This document shows positions 17,306-26,224 of a DNA stretch of 64,000 nt, one piece after another. The translations under genes and the position numbers were made by a program. A model generated the notes under the pieces. It saw nothing but the letters and a program-made list of their open reading frames with translations. It searched no databases and was not told the origin of the DNA. The stretch spans positions 310,001 through 374,000 of the forward strand of contig NZ_CP107903.1 of assembly GCF_036013955.1 (NCBI RefSeq). Reading direction: 5' to 3'. Numbering within the stretch: the stretch's first letter is position 1; every line of letters begins with the position of its first letter. The DNA is from Streptomyces sp. NBC_00459. Lineage in GTDB: Bacteria; Actinomycetota; Actinomycetes; Streptomycetales; Streptomycetaceae.

Positions 17306-18097
17306 TCAGCGCAAGGGGATCACCCCCTGACCGCTGGTGGCCTGGTTGAGCCGGAAGGAATCACCTTGGGTGACCACCACGTGAGCGTGGTGCAGGAGCC
17401 GGTCCACGGTCGCGGTGGCCAGGGTCTTGGGCATGATCTCGTCGAAGCCGGAGGGGTGGAGGTTGCTCGAGACGGCCAGCGCCCGCCGTTCGTAGGCGGC
17501 ATCGACCAGCCGGTAGAAGCCCTCGGCGGCATCGGGTGAGACCGGCAGCAGTCCGATGTCGTCGACGATGATCAGGTCGGTCCGGATCAGCCGGGCCATC
17601 GCTCTGGCCAGGGAGTCGTCGGCTCGGTGGCGGCGGACGAGGGCTCCGAGGTCTTCGATGGTGAACCAGGCGACGGTCATGCCGGCTTCGATGGCGGCCT
17701 GTCCCAGGGCTTCGGTGAAGTGGCTTTTGCCCGTGCCCGAGGGTCCGCAGATGCAGAGGTTCTCCTTGCGGGTGACCCACTCGAGCATCTTCAGCGAGTC
17801 CTGGGTCGGCCAGGGAATTGAGGAGGCGGTCTCGTCCCAGTCGCCGAAGGTCTTGCCCGCGGGGAACCCGGCCCGCTTGCGGCGGGTGCGGAGGTTCGCG
17901 GCGTCCCTGCCGGCAGCCTCTTCGGACAGGAGGACGCGGACGACCTCGGCGGGGTCCCAGCGTTGGGCCTTCGCGGTGGGGATCAGGTCGGTCAACGCCC
18001 TCCGGATGTGCGGGAGTTTCAGCCGCCGGGTCAGCTCGATGGCCTCGGCGAGGGGATCGCCGTGGGTGCCGGTGACGGTGCGGATCGGGGTGGCCAT
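17306..18097 (-). CDS. istB: IS21 IstB-like helper ATPase
   Basis: A 263-residue AAA+ ATPase that assists the IS21 transposase in target capture. Walker A is CICGPSGTGKSHFTEALG near residue 120; Walker B is LIIVDDIGLLP near 180; VSSNLHPSGFDEIM and ATATVDRLLHHAHVV follow as sensor/arginine regions. The length matches the family (about 250-265). It starts at the ATG of 18097, overlapping the istA stop by one base (TGATG), so translation is coupled. The frame is intact, consistent with a functional element. Confidence 0.93.
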   Translation of the reverse strand: MATPIRTVTGTHGDPLAEAIELTRRLKLPHIRRALTDLIPTAKAQRWDPAEVVRVLLSEEAAGRDAANLRTRRKRAGFPAGKTFGDWDETASSIPWPTQDSLKMLEWVTRKENLCICGPSGTGKSHFTEALGQAAIEAGMTVAWFTIEDLGALVRRHRADDSLARAMARLIRTDLIIVDDIGLLPVSPDAAEGFYRLVDAAYERRALAVSSNLHPSGFDEIMPKTLATATVDRLLHHAHVVVTQGDSFRLNQATSGQGVIPLR

Positions 18098-19602
18098 CAG
18101 TGCTCTTCCTTCTCGTCGGCGACGCCGAAGTTGGACCAGGCGGAGGTGCCCGGCTGGAGGCTGTGGTTCTCGGAAGGCCGCGTGGGTTCGACTGTCTCCA
18201 GGCCGACTTGGTAGGTGAGGATGCGGATCAGGTCGTTCTCCGCGAACCGTCCGGCGACCGCCGCCGAGCCCAGGGCCCGGTCGACATCGGCGGCGGAGTG
18301 GAGCTTGGCCAGCGCGACGGCCTCGGCCATCTTCGACTTGACCCTGCGGGCTCCGGCCGCGCCGGCCTCGATCAGCCAGGACGCCGCCCCGGGACCGAGC
18401 GCGAGGAAGGCCGCTTCCTCGGCCGAGTTGGCCTTCGGTGTCCGGTCGCCCTCCTTGTCTTCGCGGGGCGGGTAGTGCTCGTCCTTGATCTGCGGGCTGC
18501 CGGGAGTCGAGCGGTCGTGCCGGGCGACCTCGGCCGGCCCGTCGTCCGCGACGGCGGTGACGATCAGCTCGTCGCCGTTGAAACGGGCCCAGACCCGGGT
18601 GTCGACGAGTTGGTGCGGGACCGAATAGCGCACGCCTTCAACAGAGATGGTGGCGTCCCAGTTGACCCGTCTCGTGGTGCCGAACGCGACCGCGAACGGC
18701 TCCTTCGGCAGCGGGTGCAGCCGCTGCCGTTCCTCGGCGAGGGCCTCGGCGGGCTTGCGCCGGCTGGCCCGGTGGACCCGGTTGTTGACCTCGTCGCAGA
18801 AGTCGCGGCAGGCCGCCTCCAGATGTCCGAACGACCCGTACTGCTCGAGCAGGTTGGCGTCGGTGGGCACCAGGTCGGCCTTCGCGATGCGGACCGTGGC
18901 CTCGGATCCGCCCTTGGTTTCCGGGTCGGCCGGCAGACACGTACGGATGGTCAGCCCGTAGTGCCTGGCCACCTCGACGATGTCCGGGTTGCGGACCGCG
19001 ATGTTCGCGATGTGCATCGTGGTGACCGTCTTCTCGTTGTCGGTCAGCGCATAGGCAGGCACCCCTCCTATTCGCCGCAGAGTGGAGTCCAGGCAGGCCA
19101 CGATCGTCGGCAGGGTCTTGTCGAACACCGGGATGACGACGCGGAACCGGGACCAGGCCAGCCAGGCGCACCACAAGGAAGTACGGCGTCCGCCGATCCG
19201 CGGCCCTTCGCCCCAGTCCCACTGCAGCCACAATCCGGGCTCGGTGATCCACGGCCGATAGACCCGTCGCGATCCGGCCCGCAGGCTCGTCTTGACCTCC
19301 GCGACCACCCGCCGGGTGGTCCTTTCCCCGCCCGTGAAGCCCATCGCCGTGATCCGCCGGTGCACGACATCGGCACGGATCCGGCCGTGGGAGTTCACCA
19401 CCAACTCCTCGATCTTCGCGAGGTATTCGTCGATCGGGCGGGCCCGGTGCTGCCGCTCGGTCGGGCTCTTGCCCTCGGCCCGAGCCTGCACATACCGGGC
19501 CACCGTGTGGTGGTCGCAGCCGGCCAGCTCGGCCGCTGCTCGGTAACTCCCCGTGAGGTCGTATGCCTCAAGGATCTCCATGATCTCCCTGCTGTTCTTC
19601 AC
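18097..19602 (-). CDS. istA: IS21 IstA-like DDE transposase
   Basis: A transposase of about 500 residues. The N-terminus carries a helix-turn-helix (REIMEILEAYDLTGSYRAAA, then LAGCDHHTVARYVQAR). The integrase core begins LWLQWDWGEGPRI (first Asp), continues AYALTDNEKTV (second Asp) and ends near GGSEATVRIAKADL (Glu). The C-terminal strand-rich domain includes NWDATISVEGVRYSVPHQL. I chose the GTG at 19602 because family members begin close to KNSREIMEIL; a TTG 22 codons upstream also keeps the frame open. It overlaps istB by one base. Confidence 0.9.
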   Translation of the reverse strand: MKNSREIMEILEAYDLTGSYRAAAELAGCDHHTVARYVQARAEGKSPTERQHRARPIDEYLAKIEELVVNSHGRIRADVVHRRITAMGFTGGERTTRRVVAEVKTSLRAGSRRVYRPWITEPGLWLQWDWGEGPRIGGRRTSLWCAWLAWSRFRVVIPVFDKTLPTIVACLDSTLRRIGGVPAYALTDNEKTVTTMHIANIAVRNPDIVEVARHYGLTIRTCLPADPETKGGSEATVRIAKADLVPTDANLLEQYGSFGHLEAACRDFCDEVNNRVHRASRRKPAEALAEERQRLHPLPKEPFAVAFGTTRRVNWDATISVEGVRYSVPHQLVDTRVWARFNGDELIVTAVADDGPAEVARHDRSTPGSPQIKDEHYPPREDKEGDRTPKANSAEEAAFLALGPGAASWLIEAGAAGARRVKSKMAEAVALAKLHSAADVDRALGSAAVAGRFAENDLIRILTYQVGLETVEPTRPSENHSLQPGTSAWSNFGVADEKEEH

Positions 19603-19730
19603 ACCGGTCAGCTTCGCCGACCGGTATCGGTCCAGGTCCGGGGAGATATATGGCCGTCCGTGGGGCAATCCTTGGCCAGGAATGGGGCGCTAAGTGGCCG
19701 CCTACGGGGAGTATCTACTGACCGCCGTCA

Positions 19731-19736
19731 GACGGC
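19731..19736. repeat. Target-site duplication GACGGC, right copy
   Basis: Matches the six bases at 17190-17195 and directly follows the right terminus of the IS21-family element. Confidence 0.85.
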
Positions 19737-20183
19737 CACAGAGGCGTCCTGGTTACGGCACGGGAGCACCACGGAGGTGGTACTCAGATCCGTGAAACCG
19801 CGCCAGCCACCGCCAAGCGGGGTGGGCGGCACAGACGTCCGCTCTGGCTGAATCTCGGTGAATATACTCATGCCGAAGTCGTCGGCGCCGAGAGCCGCAC
19901 CTGGAATCCGGCCGAGGGCGAGGATGATGTCTGCGACACGGCAACTGTCATAGTCGAGGCCAGCGCCGAAGCTCGACCTGGTGTAATCCAGGCCCGCTGT
20001 GTCCAAATCGGTGAACACAGCCGACTCGTCGTACGGAATCAGCCCCTTGCAGTAGGCGGCGAGCTTGTCCTCATATCGCCACCCCCGGGCAGTGTCACTC
20101 AGGCGATACCACGCAAAGCCCGCCACACAAGCCAGCACAAGCGGCAACGCCACGTACAGCGCCACCCGGCGCATCCCCCACAT
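19731..20183 (-). pseudogene. 5' part of membrane-anchored gene split by IS21-type element
   Basis: The start MWGMRRVALYVALPLVLACV is an N-terminal membrane anchor (helix about 5-24) of an extracytoplasmic protein. It continues RLSDTARGWRYEDKLAAYC, GLIPYDESAVFTDLDTAGLD, a cysteine in YDSCRVADIILALG, and VVLPCRNQDASVAV at the insertion. Two cysteines here and more in the 3' part suggest disulfides. The ATG at 20183 is preferred because GGGAAACG precedes it; an ATG three codons later is also possible. The remaining 198 codons are at 16596-17189. The family is unknown to me but the build is common in streptomycetes. Confidence 0.85.
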
Positions 20184-20432
20184 CGTTTCCCGCGCCCCTT
20201 CCGCCTGGCTGCTCCCGTCCCCGGGGCACCGTACCCTGCTGCCAACCATGTCGAGTTCCAACGGCAAACGGCCTCGGCCTGCGACAGGTTCAAGGACGGG
20301 TTCTCGGAGCGAGGTCACACGAGCAGATGCTTCACAGCCGACCGAAGCCGGTGATCCCCTGCATTCTCGACCGCGGTGTCCTTCCTGGCGGACCCACCGA
20401 TGGCACCGGGCAGCACATCGTCGGCCTGGCCA

Positions 20433-21392
20433 TCAGTGTGGGAAGCCGCGGGGTGGGCGAGTGACTGTGGATTCGCGGAACTCGGCTATCCGCGACTGGA
20501 CTTGGCGCATCAGGTGGGTGTCCTCGATCCGGTCCAGGTAGAGGCAGCGGGCTGCCAGACCCGGGAGGTCGAAGGCGAAGTAGAGGGACATCAGCGGGTT
20601 CACGAACAACTCGCTGCCCCGGGTGCGGTCAGTGAACCGGACATCGCCGAACGAGCCGCGCACGGCTGCCGCGATGGAACCGTTCACGATGCTGGGGTAC
20701 TCCGGGGTGTGGTGCTGAGCGTGCGTCACCGCGTCAAGGTAGAGAGCACCCTCACGGGTGGCACGCGGTATCGAGAACGCACCGAGGTACGCGCCGTCGC
20801 GCTCCAGGGCGGCGATATTCTCCAAGACCTGCACATGGTTCACGCCGTGATACGCGTCCACTCCGAAGCCGACCGAGGCGACGAGGCGGATCGGTACGTC
20901 GTCCAGCGCGGCCAGCGCAGCCACGCTGGCCAGATCCTCTTCCGGAGTACCGAGCCCGGCTTCGTCACCGCGCATCAGAATGTCCGTACCCCCGTCGACC
21001 AACACCACAGCGTCGACGCGGTGCAACTCGATCAGCGCTCGATAGGCGGCGCGCAGCGGACGCACTCCGGTCTGAGGGAAGGCGTACACGGTGCACGGGT
21101 AGCCGTGCTCGTGCAGCCACTGAGCAAGCGTCCGCTCGGGGAAATAGCTCTGGTGCAAAGCGGAGTCGGGAGTGATCGCCGCCAGGTCGGGGGCGACCCA
21201 GTCGTCGAGCGGAAGACCCTCGAGTGCGCTGAAGGAGAGGTTCGCGAGATGTACCTCCTTGCCCTGGTGCAGAAGGGAGAGAGCCAAGGGCAGGCCGGAG
21301 TAGATGTCGAATCCGCCACCCGCGCCCGCTACGAGGATCCGTTCGGCATCGGCAAGGCGAGTGAACAGCGGGTTGGCGTGGAGAGACGTCAT
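20433..21392 (-). CDS. DUF1152 domain protein
   Basis: A soluble 319-residue protein of the DUF1152 family; its biochemical role is not established. Family marks visible are the N-terminal nucleotide-binding-like loop ILVAGAGGGFDIYSGLPLAL, then KEVHLANLSFS, VDAVVLVDGGTDILMRGDE and GFGVDAYHGVNHVQVLENI. Several glycine-rich loops after strands suggest a Rossmann-like fold that binds a nucleotide or sugar-type ligand. The start is ambiguous between ATGs at 21392 (MTSLHANP, preferred by family N-terminus) and 21401. It seems monocistronic. Confidence 0.85.
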   Translation of the reverse strand: MTSLHANPLFTRLADAERILVAGAGGGFDIYSGLPLALSLLHQGKEVHLANLSFSALEGLPLDDWVAPDLAAITPDSALHQSYFPERTLAQWLHEHGYPCTVYAFPQTGVRPLRAAYRALIELHRVDAVVLVDGGTDILMRGDEAGLGTPEEDLASVAALAALDDVPIRLVASVGFGVDAYHGVNHVQVLENIAALERDGAYLGAFSIPRATREGALYLDAVTHAQHHTPEYPSIVNGSIAAAVRGSFGDVRFTDRTRGSELFVNPLMSLYFAFDLPGLAARCLYLDRIEDTHLMRQVQSRIAEFRESTVTRPPRGFPH

Positions 21393-21973
21393 ACCGATCA
21401 TTGTCCCGGGACCCGGCACCAGGCGCTTCCGAGTTCTCGCCCGACGGCAAAGCCGCGGAGCAAAGGGAATGAAGGACCCAGTGCAGGACCGTCAGAGCCG
21501 ATCCGACGCGGTAACGGGACGCTGGCCAGCACCCGTTCATGAGACCACCTGAAGCAGTTCACACATGCGGGGAGGTGATGGTCCGGGAAATCCGGGCGTC
21601 TCGCGTTCCGGCGGCTCCAAGGCCGCCTGCAAAGGCGCGACACCGGGGCAGTCGGTTCGCCGATCAGCGGCGCGGCTACTTTGTCTCCTTGGTGTGAACG
21701 GACACCACGGCGCGGCCGTCCCGGCTACGACATACTCCGCCCGGTGGGAACCGAAGAGACGCTGAGCGCCTCTCTCGTGCGACCCGCACTGGTGGCGGAA
21801 ACCGGCGTCGAAGTCGCCCGGGACAGTTCCCGACGCTTACGGCACTCGGCCCGCTGGCAGCGCGCCGGCCCCGGTCTCTCTCCCCCGGCGACGTCGCGCT
21901 CTTCGGCGCCCCTGGACAGCCTGCCGCTCCCGGGAGCCACAGGGAGCCGTGGTCCACGCTGATGTGGACACCC
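21393..21973. other. Intergenic, no gene recognised
   Basis: About 580 bases. Open frames on both strands are short, lack ribosome sites and have shadow-like composition. No repeat found. Confidence 0.4.
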
Positions 21974-22004
21974 GTCTGGGGCGCTGGACAGGCGCCCCAG
22001 ACGA
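21974..22004 (-). terminator. Strong hairpin after the cyclophilin gene
   Basis: Perfect 12-bp stem (CGTCTGGGGCGC with GCGCCCCAGACG), seven-base loop TGGACAG, beginning eight bases past the stop codon of the reverse-strand cyclophilin gene. T-poor, as is usual for streptomycete terminators. Confidence 0.8.
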
Positions 22005-22011
22005 ACGATGA

Positions 22012-22512
22012 TCAGACGGCGGGGACGACGCCACTCTCCTCAATGACGATCTTCTTTGCGGTGGTGCCGGAGCGGCTGCCGAGCGCCTCGATCGTCTTGA
22101 CGATGTCCGTGCCCTCGACGACCTCACCGAAGACGACGTGCTTGCCGTCGAGCCACGGGGTCACCACCGTGGTGATGAAGAACTGCGAGCCGTTGGAGTT
22201 CGGCCCCGCGTTGGCCATGCTCAGCAGAAACGGCCGGTCGTGCTTGAGCTGGAAGTTCTCGTCGGCGAACTTCACACCGTAGATGCTCTTGCCGCCCGTG
22301 CCGTTGCCGTTGGTGAAGTCGCCACCCTGCAGCATGAACTCGGTGATGACCCGGTGGAAGGGCGCACCCTTGTAGCCGAACCCGTTCTGGCCGGTGGCCA
22401 GCTCACGGAAGTTGCGGGCGGTCTTCGGCACGACATCGTCGAACAGCCGGAACACGATGCGACCGAGGTCCTCACCGTTCGCGGAAACTTGGAAGTACAC
22501 GTTCTCACTCAT
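22012..22512 (-). CDS. Cyclophilin-type peptidyl-prolyl cis-trans isomerase
   Basis: A cytoplasmic single-domain cyclophilin of 166 residues that isomerises X-Pro bonds. The catalytic residues are all present: R54, F59 and Q62 in [16 protein letters not shown]112 in GSQFFITT, W120 and H125 in [12 protein letters not shown]. The start [10 protein letters not shown] follows GGAG by ten bases. The order and length are those of eukaryote-like cyclophilin A homologues of streptomycetes. It is monocistronic, ending in a strong hairpin eight bases downstream. Confidence 0.95.
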   Translation of the reverse strand: MSENVYFQVSANGEDLGRIVFRLFDDVVPKTARNFRELATGQNGFGYKGAPFHRVITEFMLQGGDFTNGNGTGGKSIYGVKFADENFQLKHDRPFLLSMANAGPNSNGSQFFITTVVTPWLDGKHVVFGEVVEGTDIVKTIEALGSRSGTTAKKIVIEESGVVPAV

Positions 22513-23042
22513 GGCAGTGATTCTCCACCATGGATTCAGGCCCACGAAATTCAGCGTCGACTCCCTCTCCTCCCATACCACCGCTCGCCTCCCGCAACGG
22601 CCGGATGGGGCAGCTGCGGGGAGAGGCCGAACGTCGCGCCGCAACAGACCGAACTGGTGGTCAAGGTCGGTGTGGACATCGCCCGGCACAGCGCAGACCA
22701 GCGGTGTCATCCCGTACGCCGGCACCGTGCCCGTACAGGCGCCGGCGTCAAGGAGGTGTCGATGTTCCGCGAAGACCGCACGCGAGCCCTCGCCATGAAC
22801 CATGACTGGGACAAGGTCGGGCCGGCCACAGGGCGCCGGAAGCGTCGCCCCCCTGGAGCGTCACACGCCTCACGCCAACGGCACGCCGGGCGACGGCGGT
22901 CCTGGTAGAGGTAGGTGCGGGTATCGCGACCTCACGTTGACGAAAACATGGAGCCCAAGCGCCGAACCGCATCCCCTGCCGCCTGCGCACCCGTTCGATC
23001 ACGCCCTTTGGAATTCCCGTTCCCGCCGCCGACCGCGACCAG
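22513..23042. other. Intergenic with possible ankyrin-like relic
   Basis: On the reverse strand about 22640-22800 reads [20 protein letters not shown], which resembles a decayed ankyrin repeat (LLDAGA...GMTPL). It is in frame with the cyclophilin gene but with no repeat partner and no good start. No intact gene. Confidence 0.3.
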
Positions 23043-23271
23043 CAGGGTGTCCCAGTTCACATGAAACGTGGCGTCGACGGCGGAACATCCAGGGGTAGTT
23101 GAGGGTTCATCTGTATGTGGCTGCGGAGGGGACAGTGTCCCCGGGCCTCACCCATAGCCCATGGGGAAGATCGTTCGGCTGAAGCCCCATGGAGCCCTTC
23201 GCCGCGAGGCGACCGCCCTCCGCACGCCACCACCTACCGCCCCGGCTGGTCTCCCCCGTCCAGCCGGGGCT
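23043..23271 (+). repeat. 229-bp structured repeat, copy 1
   Basis: Same length as and homologous to 57795-58023, without gaps: the first 62 bases have 11 mismatches and the last 167 (23105-23271) are identical. It contains several stem-loops: GGGGACAGTGTCCCC; CCATGGGG pairing with CCCCATGG across 18 bases; TCGCCGCGAGGCGA (GCGA tetraloop); and a terminal 10-bp stem CCCCGGCTGG/CCAGCCGGGG. Similarity stops two bases after the terminal stem. It could be a mobile-element end, a guide-RNA scaffold of a TnpB-type element, or another structured RNA. No protein-coding role seen. Confidence 0.8.
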
Positions 23272-23884
23272 TCACAAGTCGCGGCCCGTCCAGTTTCCCT
23301 GACGCTGCGCAGCGCCGGGCCAGCCTTCCACCTGCATTTCCCCGCAGGAAGCGGGGCGTCCTTCCTCGGACCACCAACTCATCCCCCGCCCCGAGTCGCG
23401 GCGGCCAGAGAACAGCAACATCAACGTCAACATCAAGTTGAGCGTGTGCGGCCAGCATGTTGGCCGTTGGCAAGGCCCTGCGCCGGCTAACACGAGCTGG
23501 CGGCGATTCATCGGGCAGCGTGCAGCCTCACCCGATACGAAGCTCACGAACCATCCGTGACTTTCGAGAGGAAGCCCCCCGCGCGGACCGCCGGCACCCC
23601 GCCGCCTCCGCAATCTGCGCACTCGCCGCACTGCTCCCCCCGGCCACCGCGCAAGCCGGGTGTGCAAGCGGGCCATGTTGCAGCTCGACCTGCCTGCCCC
23701 CGCAGAGATCTCTGCACCTCAGTAGTCGCTGAGGTGGAACTCGTAGCCCTCGCTGTCACAAGGGCCGCCGCCGTAGAGGTGGAGGTTGTCTCCGGTCAGA
23801 TTGTGGTTCTCCTTGCACCACCAGCAGGAGCGTGCCGTCCATAGACTGTGCGGAGGATTTGAGCCGAACGAGACGGATGGTGGC
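23272..23884. other. Intergenic, no gene recognised
   Basis: About 610 bases between the repeat and the kinase-like gene. It includes a CCCCGCAGGAAGCGGGG hairpin at about 23340-23360. Open frames lack convincing starts. Confidence 0.35.
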
Positions 23885-25564
23885 ATGGCCGGACCAGACG
23901 ACGACGCTGGCCGTGTGATCGCCGGGCGCTACCGGTTGCTGAGCAGTCTGGGAACTGGCGGAACGGGGCGCGTCTGGCTCGCCCATGATCAGGAACTGGC
24001 ATGCGATGTTGCGCTCAAAGAGGTTGCCGTGCCGCCGGGGACCACCGAAGCGGACCTGACTGCGCTCATCGCCCGAGCCCGAGGTGAAGCGCAGCACTCC
24101 GCCCGGCTGCGGAGCAACCCTCACGTGGCCACGGTGTACGACTGCATTGTCGACAGCGGCCTTCCTTGGATTGTCATGGAGTACGTGCCTGGAGCGCTGG
24201 ATCTTGAGACAGCGGTACGCGAGTTCGGCCCCCTCTCACCGGCCGAAACAGCGAGGGTCGGCCTGGACCTCATCGACGCGCTGAGTCACGGCCACCAGTT
24301 GGGCATTCTCCACCGGAACGTCCAACCCTCCAATGTCTTGTTGACCCGGCAGGACACTGCCGGCACCCAGGGCACCGGAATCGGACGGGTGCTGCTCACC
24401 GACTACGGCGTCTCCCTCCGGCAGGACTCGGGCGAGCCGAGACTCACCACGGATTCCGAAATCATCGGGACCCCTGGCTACCTGGCACCTGAACGCGCTC
24501 ACGGCTCAGCTCCCACGCCGGCATCGGACCTGTTTTCGCTCGGCGCCACGCTCTACTTCGCCGTCGACGGGCACAGTCCCTTCGACCGCACGTCCTCCGC
24601 GGCCACACTCAGCGCGCTGCTCGCCGAGGATCCGGCGCCTCCCCGTCGGGCCGAGGGCCTGGCGCCCATCCTGCTGAGACTGCTGGCCAAGGACCCTGCC
24701 CAGAGACTGGGCGCCGACGAGGCAACTCACCTGTTACACCAGTTCACCGCCCCCTCCCTACCGGGAAAGTACGAGCCGACCAGCGCGGCTGGGCCGCAGT
24801 CCTCCGCGCAGGCGCCGATCCCGCAACCGCCTGAGCTTCCATCAGCTCCGCATCCTGAATCGCACCCGCCGCAGGTGCCCCGTACGACGAGGCACGCCGC
24901 GCTCCCATGGAGCCGTCCGAGGGCCGCACCTGGTGCAGCCCGTCGGCAGCCATCTCGCAGGACCCGCCTCATCATTGCCGCGACCGCTACCGCGCTCGTC
25001 TTCGGAATCGGCGCCGGGACATGGGCACTTGTCACAACTCCCAGTGAACCAGACGAGTCATCCCGTATCGCCTCCCCCAGTACCTCCCCGAGCGTGCCCT
25101 CGCATTCCCTGGACTCCTGGGCCAAGAAGATCTGTCACGCTCAGCAGCCGCAGGCCAGGAAAATCGAGGGCGCCCACACCGCAATCCTGCAGCAGGCCTC
25201 GGAAAACAGCACCCCGGAAGAAGTCCAGAGGGCCGATTCACAGGCCTTCCAGGACATGTCCGACGCCTACAAGGCGATCGGCGACTCCCTGAAAGCCGCA
25301 GGGCCGCCTCCGGTGTCCGACGGCCGGAAGAGGCAGCAGGACGCCGTCAAGGAACTGGAGTACATCTCCGCGTCGTACGCGAACCTCAAGAAGCAGGTCG
25401 ACGGACTGGACACCACAGACCAGAGCAAGTTCGCGGACGGCCTCACGAAGATCGCCCAGGAGCTGGACAAGCTTGGCCAGAACCCCAACGGCGCGCTTGT
25501 GAGGCTCGAAGAAGGCGACGTAGGTGAGGCCATGCAGAAGCAGGAACTCTGCAGGAGCGCGTAA
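23885..25564 (+). CDS. Membrane Ser/Thr kinase-like protein, predicted pseudokinase
   Basis: A 559-residue protein with an N-terminal kinase fold (about 12-275), a Pro/Ala-rich linker, one membrane helix (LIIAATATALVFGIGAGTWALV, about 361-382) and an extracytoplasmic helical domain. The ATP-loop is GTGGTGRVW, the lysine is K45 in VALKEV, and YLAPERA and DLFSLGATLYF are kept. However the HRD motif reads HRN (143-145), replacing the catalytic aspartate, and DFG is DYG (173-175, Asp kept). Loss of the catalytic base suggests weak or no phosphotransfer. The outer domain (SWAKKICHAQQPQARKIEGA...) has a terminal cysteine in LCRSA and could bind a ligand. The ATG at 23885 was chosen to match the kinase N-terminus. 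Confidence 0.85.
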   Translation: MAGPDDDAGRVIAGRYRLLSSLGTGGTGRVWLAHDQELACDVALKEVAVPPGTTEADLTALIARARGEAQHSARLRSNPHVATVYDCIVDSGLPWIVMEYVPGALDLETAVREFGPLSPAETARVGLDLIDALSHGHQLGILHRNVQPSNVLLTRQDTAGTQGTGIGRVLLTDYGVSLRQDSGEPRLTTDSEIIGTPGYLAPERAHGSAPTPASDLFSLGATLYFAVDGHSPFDRTSSAATLSALLAEDPAPPRRAEGLAPILLRLLAKDPAQRLGADEATHLLHQFTAPSLPGKYEPTSAAGPQSSAQAPIPQPPELPSAPHPESHPPQVPRTTRHAALPWSRPRAAPGAARRQPSRRTRLIIAATATALVFGIGAGTWALVTTPSEPDESSRIASPSTSPSVPSHSLDSWAKKICHAQQPQARKIEGAHTAILQQASENSTPEEVQRADSQAFQDMSDAYKAIGDSLKAAGPPPVSDGRKRQQDAVKELEYISASYANLKKQVDGLDTTDQSKFADGLTKIAQELDKLGQNPNGALVRLEEGDVGEAMQKQELCRSA

Positions 25565-25608
25565 CAGCAGGAGCAGGTTGTCGATGCCGGTGTGCGGCCG
25601 CAGGCTGT

Positions 25609-25638
25609 TGGCACTGGCACTGGCACTGGCACTGGCAC
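25609..25638. repeat. Five tandem copies of TGGCAC
   Basis: A perfect 6-bp repeat, five units, 45 bases after the kinase-like gene and outside any accepted gene. Prone to slippage; no function assigned. Confidence 0.7.
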
Positions 25639-25789
25639 CAACAGCGGGGCGCTGGGGTCGGGCTCGATGTGGCAGGTCGCGGAGAAGGGCTCTGTTCCGG
25701 CCGGGGGCGGTCATGGAGGCTCGAACGCCCCGCCCCTGTGCCGAGGATGACTCGGGCCGTCCGAAATCGGGGGCGGGACGTCGAGGCTA

Positions 25790-26110
25790 TCCGGCCGAAG
25801 GAACCGCCGAGTCGACCGACTTCTTCACCCCGGAGGGCCAGGCGGAGCAGATCGACAGGCTGCTGGCCACCGGGAAGTCGCCTGGACGCAATCCACCGAG
25901 ACAGGCAGGGAACACCCGCCCAGGCCGGTGGACGACTACTTCCCGGCCTGGTCCTGGAACTCGACGCCACGCTGATCACCCGCCAGGCGGAGACAGAACA
26001 GTCCGCGCCCGCCTACAAGGGCAGGTTCGGCTTTCATCCGCTGCTGTGTTTCCTGACGAATACCGGCGAGGCCACGTCTGGGAATGGGCCCTCGCCAGGT
26101 GAGACGCAGG
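25790..26110 (+). pseudogene. IS1380-type transposase relic
   Basis: A fragment reading LVLELDATLITRQAETEQSA and APAYKGRFGFHPLLCFLTN matches the first catalytic strand region of IS1380 transposases (D-A-T-L motif, K-x-x-GFHPL). A few N-terminal residues survive in another frame (FFTPEGQAEQIDRLLATGKS). The rest is gone. Confidence 0.6.
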
Positions 26111-26154
26111 GTCGGCCGAGAGCTCAGCGCGACCGGTGGCACCCGCTACGGCAG

Positions 26155-26191
26155 CAGGGCCCGGACCGCGCATGTTGCGGTCCGGACCCTG
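26155..26191 (-). terminator. Hairpin after the DUF6243 gene
   Basis: Stem of 15 bp with one mismatch (CAGGGCCCGGACCGC against GCGGTCCGGACCCTG), seven-base loop GCATGTT, 33 bases beyond the stop codon of the reverse-strand DUF6243 gene. Confidence 0.65.
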
Positions 26192-26224
26192 CCCCGTGCG
26201 GTGCCGTCCTGCGGCGGCGGTGCG

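Larger units (their letters stand above)
17196..19730 (-). mobile_element. IS21-family insertion sequence, 2535 bp, looks intact
   Basis: The two-gene istA/istB order, the TG...CA termini and a 6-bp target duplication are all those of IS21. Left terminus TGTCAACGGCCACTCAG; the reverse complement of the right terminus reads TGACGGCGGTCAGTAGAT. Further in, both ends carry copies of a CTCCCCG-GGCGGCCA motif (three or more at the left end between 17196 and 17290), the multiple terminal repeats typical of IS21. Both genes are open. The insertion splits a reverse-strand gene, and its own genes read in the same direction as that gene. A similar lone end occurs near 51.15 kb. Confidence 0.9.

Noticed and set aside
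18100..19851. Forward frame of about 580 codons
   Set aside because: Antisense to istA; no family motifs.
23105..23271. Structured repeat as a protein-coding gene (a short frame starting MWLRRGQ)
   Set aside because: The frame is shared by both copies only because the bases are identical; there is no ribosome site, and hairpins explain the conservation better.
25609..25638. TGGCAC repeats as a coding Val-Pro string on the reverse strand
   Set aside because: The open frame lacks a ribosome site and is antisense to the end of the kinase-like gene.
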